NCBI GenBank assembly: GCA_946481035.1
Contig: CAMLNK010000367.1
Coordinates: 1 to 5,422 of the forward strand
Direction: 5' to 3'
Length of the DNA stretch: 5,422 bases
From: an uncultured Dyadobacter sp.
GTDB taxonomy: Bacteria; Bacteroidota; Bacteroidia; Cytophagales; Spirosomataceae
Shown: positions 4,348-5,422 of the stretch, piece by piece
How the letters are laid out: every line of letters starts with the position of its first letter
How positions within the stretch are numbered: the first letter of the stretch is position 1
Notes under the pieces: model-generated
The model's input: the letters and a program-made list of their open reading frames with translations, nothing else
Databases searched by the model: none
What the model was told of the DNA's origin: nothing
Translations under genes and position numbers: made by a program

Positions 4348-5422
4348 ATGATGGATCATTACGTGTTATCTGCTGCATATCGGCTACGAAGTGTAGCCGT
4401 GTTAGCTTTCATCCTTTTGCTCGCCAATAATGTATTTGCCGATACGATCTGGCAAGGCGACGTCAGCAGCGACTGGGATACACCTGGCAATTGGTCGGCC
4501 GGGGTGCCCGATGCGTCCGACATCGTAACCATCCCTGCGGTGGTGCTACCTAATGTTAATCCCATTATCGCCGGCGCAGCGGTCGCCAGGGCTGTTTCGT
4601 TATCTTCCGGTGGCTTGCTGACCATAGCCGTAGGCGGAACTTTGTCGGTCGCCAATTCTCTAATATATGGGATACATATGTCGGGCTCAATAGAGAATAA
4701 CGGGACGTTGAATATCGATGATGTCGCTAACGATGCCATCTTCATGGCGGCAGGAAGCCTTTTTACCAACAAGGGCACGATCAATATCGGAAATACAGGG
4801 GATATTGGCTGGGTCGGCATAAACAATGGAGCTGCTACTTTTGTGAACGAAAGTGGGGCTATTTTCATTAACCGAACCGGCAAGACGGCATCAGCCATTG
4901 GTGCAATTACGGTTTCGGGCACCTTCACCAACAAAGCTAGTATCACCATTGGAGGCGTTGCACCGGGGCTTTACGATGGCAAAGGCATTTGGTGTTATGA
5001 TGCAGGAATTTTTTCAAATGAAGCCGGTGCCCTGATTTCAATTAGCCGAACGGTATCGGACGGGATCTACAATGTTTCGGGCTTTACGAATAATGGATCC
5101 ATTGATATCGGAGCGGTGGGAGATATCGGCGGTTATGGAATACTTAACAATTATAATTCGTACTTTGTGAATCAGGGGTCCGTTAATATTGGAACCGGGG
5201 GAAATATCGGCGGAGATGGAATAGCAAACCTTAGTGATGCGTACTTTACGAATCAGGGATCCATTGCTATCGGAACCGGGGGAGATATCGGCGGAGATGG
5301 AATATTCAACGATGGTTACTTTGAAAATATCGAAGGTTCCGGCTATATCAGCATTGCATCAGACAACGTCATCTCCAATCACGACAACTACGGAACGTTT
5401 TACAACGGAGGCGTGGTCATTG
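4348..5422 (+). CDS. N-terminal part of a large secreted repeat protein, probable beta-solenoid surface protein/adhesin (runs off the window)
   Basis: An open frame of 358 codons begins at ATGATG (4348) and has no stop before the window edge. Residues 1-31 are a signal peptide (basic Y-R-L-R, hydrophobic V-A-V-L-A-F-I-L-L-L, cleavage after V-F-A). The mature protein starts DTIWQGDVSSDWDTPGNWSA then G-V-P-D, an opening typical of large Bacteroidota surface or type IX-secreted proteins. From about residue 115 come repeats of 24-29 residues with consensus F-x-N-x-G-x-I-x-I-G; their first positions are 115, 139, 165, 193, 222, 246, 273, 300, 325 and 351. The regular Asn/Gly turns and alternating hydrophobics fit a right-handed beta-solenoid. 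The mature part has a single Cys (in W-C-Y-D). Adhesion or matrix function is inference, and a type IX C-terminal domain would lie outside the window. The long open frame on the opposite strand (4359-4949) is its shadow. Confidence 0.8.
   Translation, partial: MMDHYVLSAAYRLRSVAVLAFILLLANNVFADTIWQGDVSSDWDTPGNWSAGVPDASDIVTIPAVVLPNVNPIIAGAAVARAVSLSSGGLLTIAVGGTLSVANSLIYGIHMSGSIENNGTLNIDDVANDAIFMAAGSLFTNKGTINIGNTGDIGWVGINNGAATFVNESGAIFINRTGKTASAIGAITVSGTFTNKASITIGGVAPGLYDGKGIWCYDAGIFSNEAGALISISRTVSDGIYNVSGFTNNGSIDIGAVGDIGGYGILNNYNSYFVNQGSVNIGTGGNIGGDGIANLSDAYFTNQGSIAIGTGGDIGGDGIFNDGYFENIEGSGYISIASDNVISNHDNYGTFYNGGVVI
5083..5319 (+). repeat. In-gene tandem repeats, 81/81/75-base units
   Basis: Three successive units begin at 5083, 5164 and 5245, each opening F-[TV]-N-[NQ]-G-S-[IV] and carrying G-[DN]-I-G-G-x-G-I. 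The 63-base cores at 5161-5223 and 5242-5304 differ at only 8 positions, several of them synonymous, which points to recent duplication. The first unit is more diverged, and the next one starts 75 rather than 81 bases on, at 5320. The repeats stay in frame with the host gene. Confidence 0.85.

Noticed and set aside
4359..4949. 196-codon open frame on the - strand at the right end
   Set aside because: It mirrors the signal peptide and first repeats of the secreted protein on the + strand; its Ala/Pro/Leu-rich low-complexity translation reflects the complementary codons.

Overview
The window looks like a piece of a Bacteroidota chromosome, probably Cytophagales (a Dyadobacter- or Spirosoma-like organism; genus is a guess). 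The evidence is the end of a SusD-type gene followed by a DUF1735-type lipoprotein, a long repeat-bearing surface protein opening with the TIWQG...W...GNWS pattern common in Bacteroidota, weak Shine-Dalgarno sites, and a TGTAAC-type ECF promoter. No RNA genes, CRISPR arrays, insertion sequences or origins were seen.

Left block (1-1135, + strand): the last 19 codons of a probable SusD-like glycan-binding lipoprotein, then after 44 bases a 325-aa DUF1735-type lipoprotein, closed by a strong intrinsic terminator. This is the 3' end of a SusCD-type glycan-uptake operon.

Middle block (about 1134-3040, - strand), in transcription order: an ECF-type promoter, a secreted DUF4142 protein with a GTG start, a cupredoxin overlapping it by ATGA, a 10-bp inverted repeat, an ECF sigma factor, and directly after the sigma stop codon a short reading frame that appears broken by a frameshift and whose second half encodes one membrane-spanning segment. 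The block reads like a self-activating envelope-stress module: the sigma factor may recognise the promoter ahead of DUF4142. That link is inference.

Right block (3212-5422, + strand), divergent from the middle block: a class II (plant-type) SAM-dependent O-methyltransferase, then after 92 bases the first 358 codons of a large exported repeat protein that runs off the window. It has about ten repeats of 24-29 residues (F-x-N-x-G-x-I-x-I-G), three of them recent 81/81/75-base tandem copies, as expected of a beta-solenoid adhesin or surface protein.

The best candidates for something little described are the sigma/cupredoxin/DUF4142 module with its frameshifted membrane tail, and the repeat protein.
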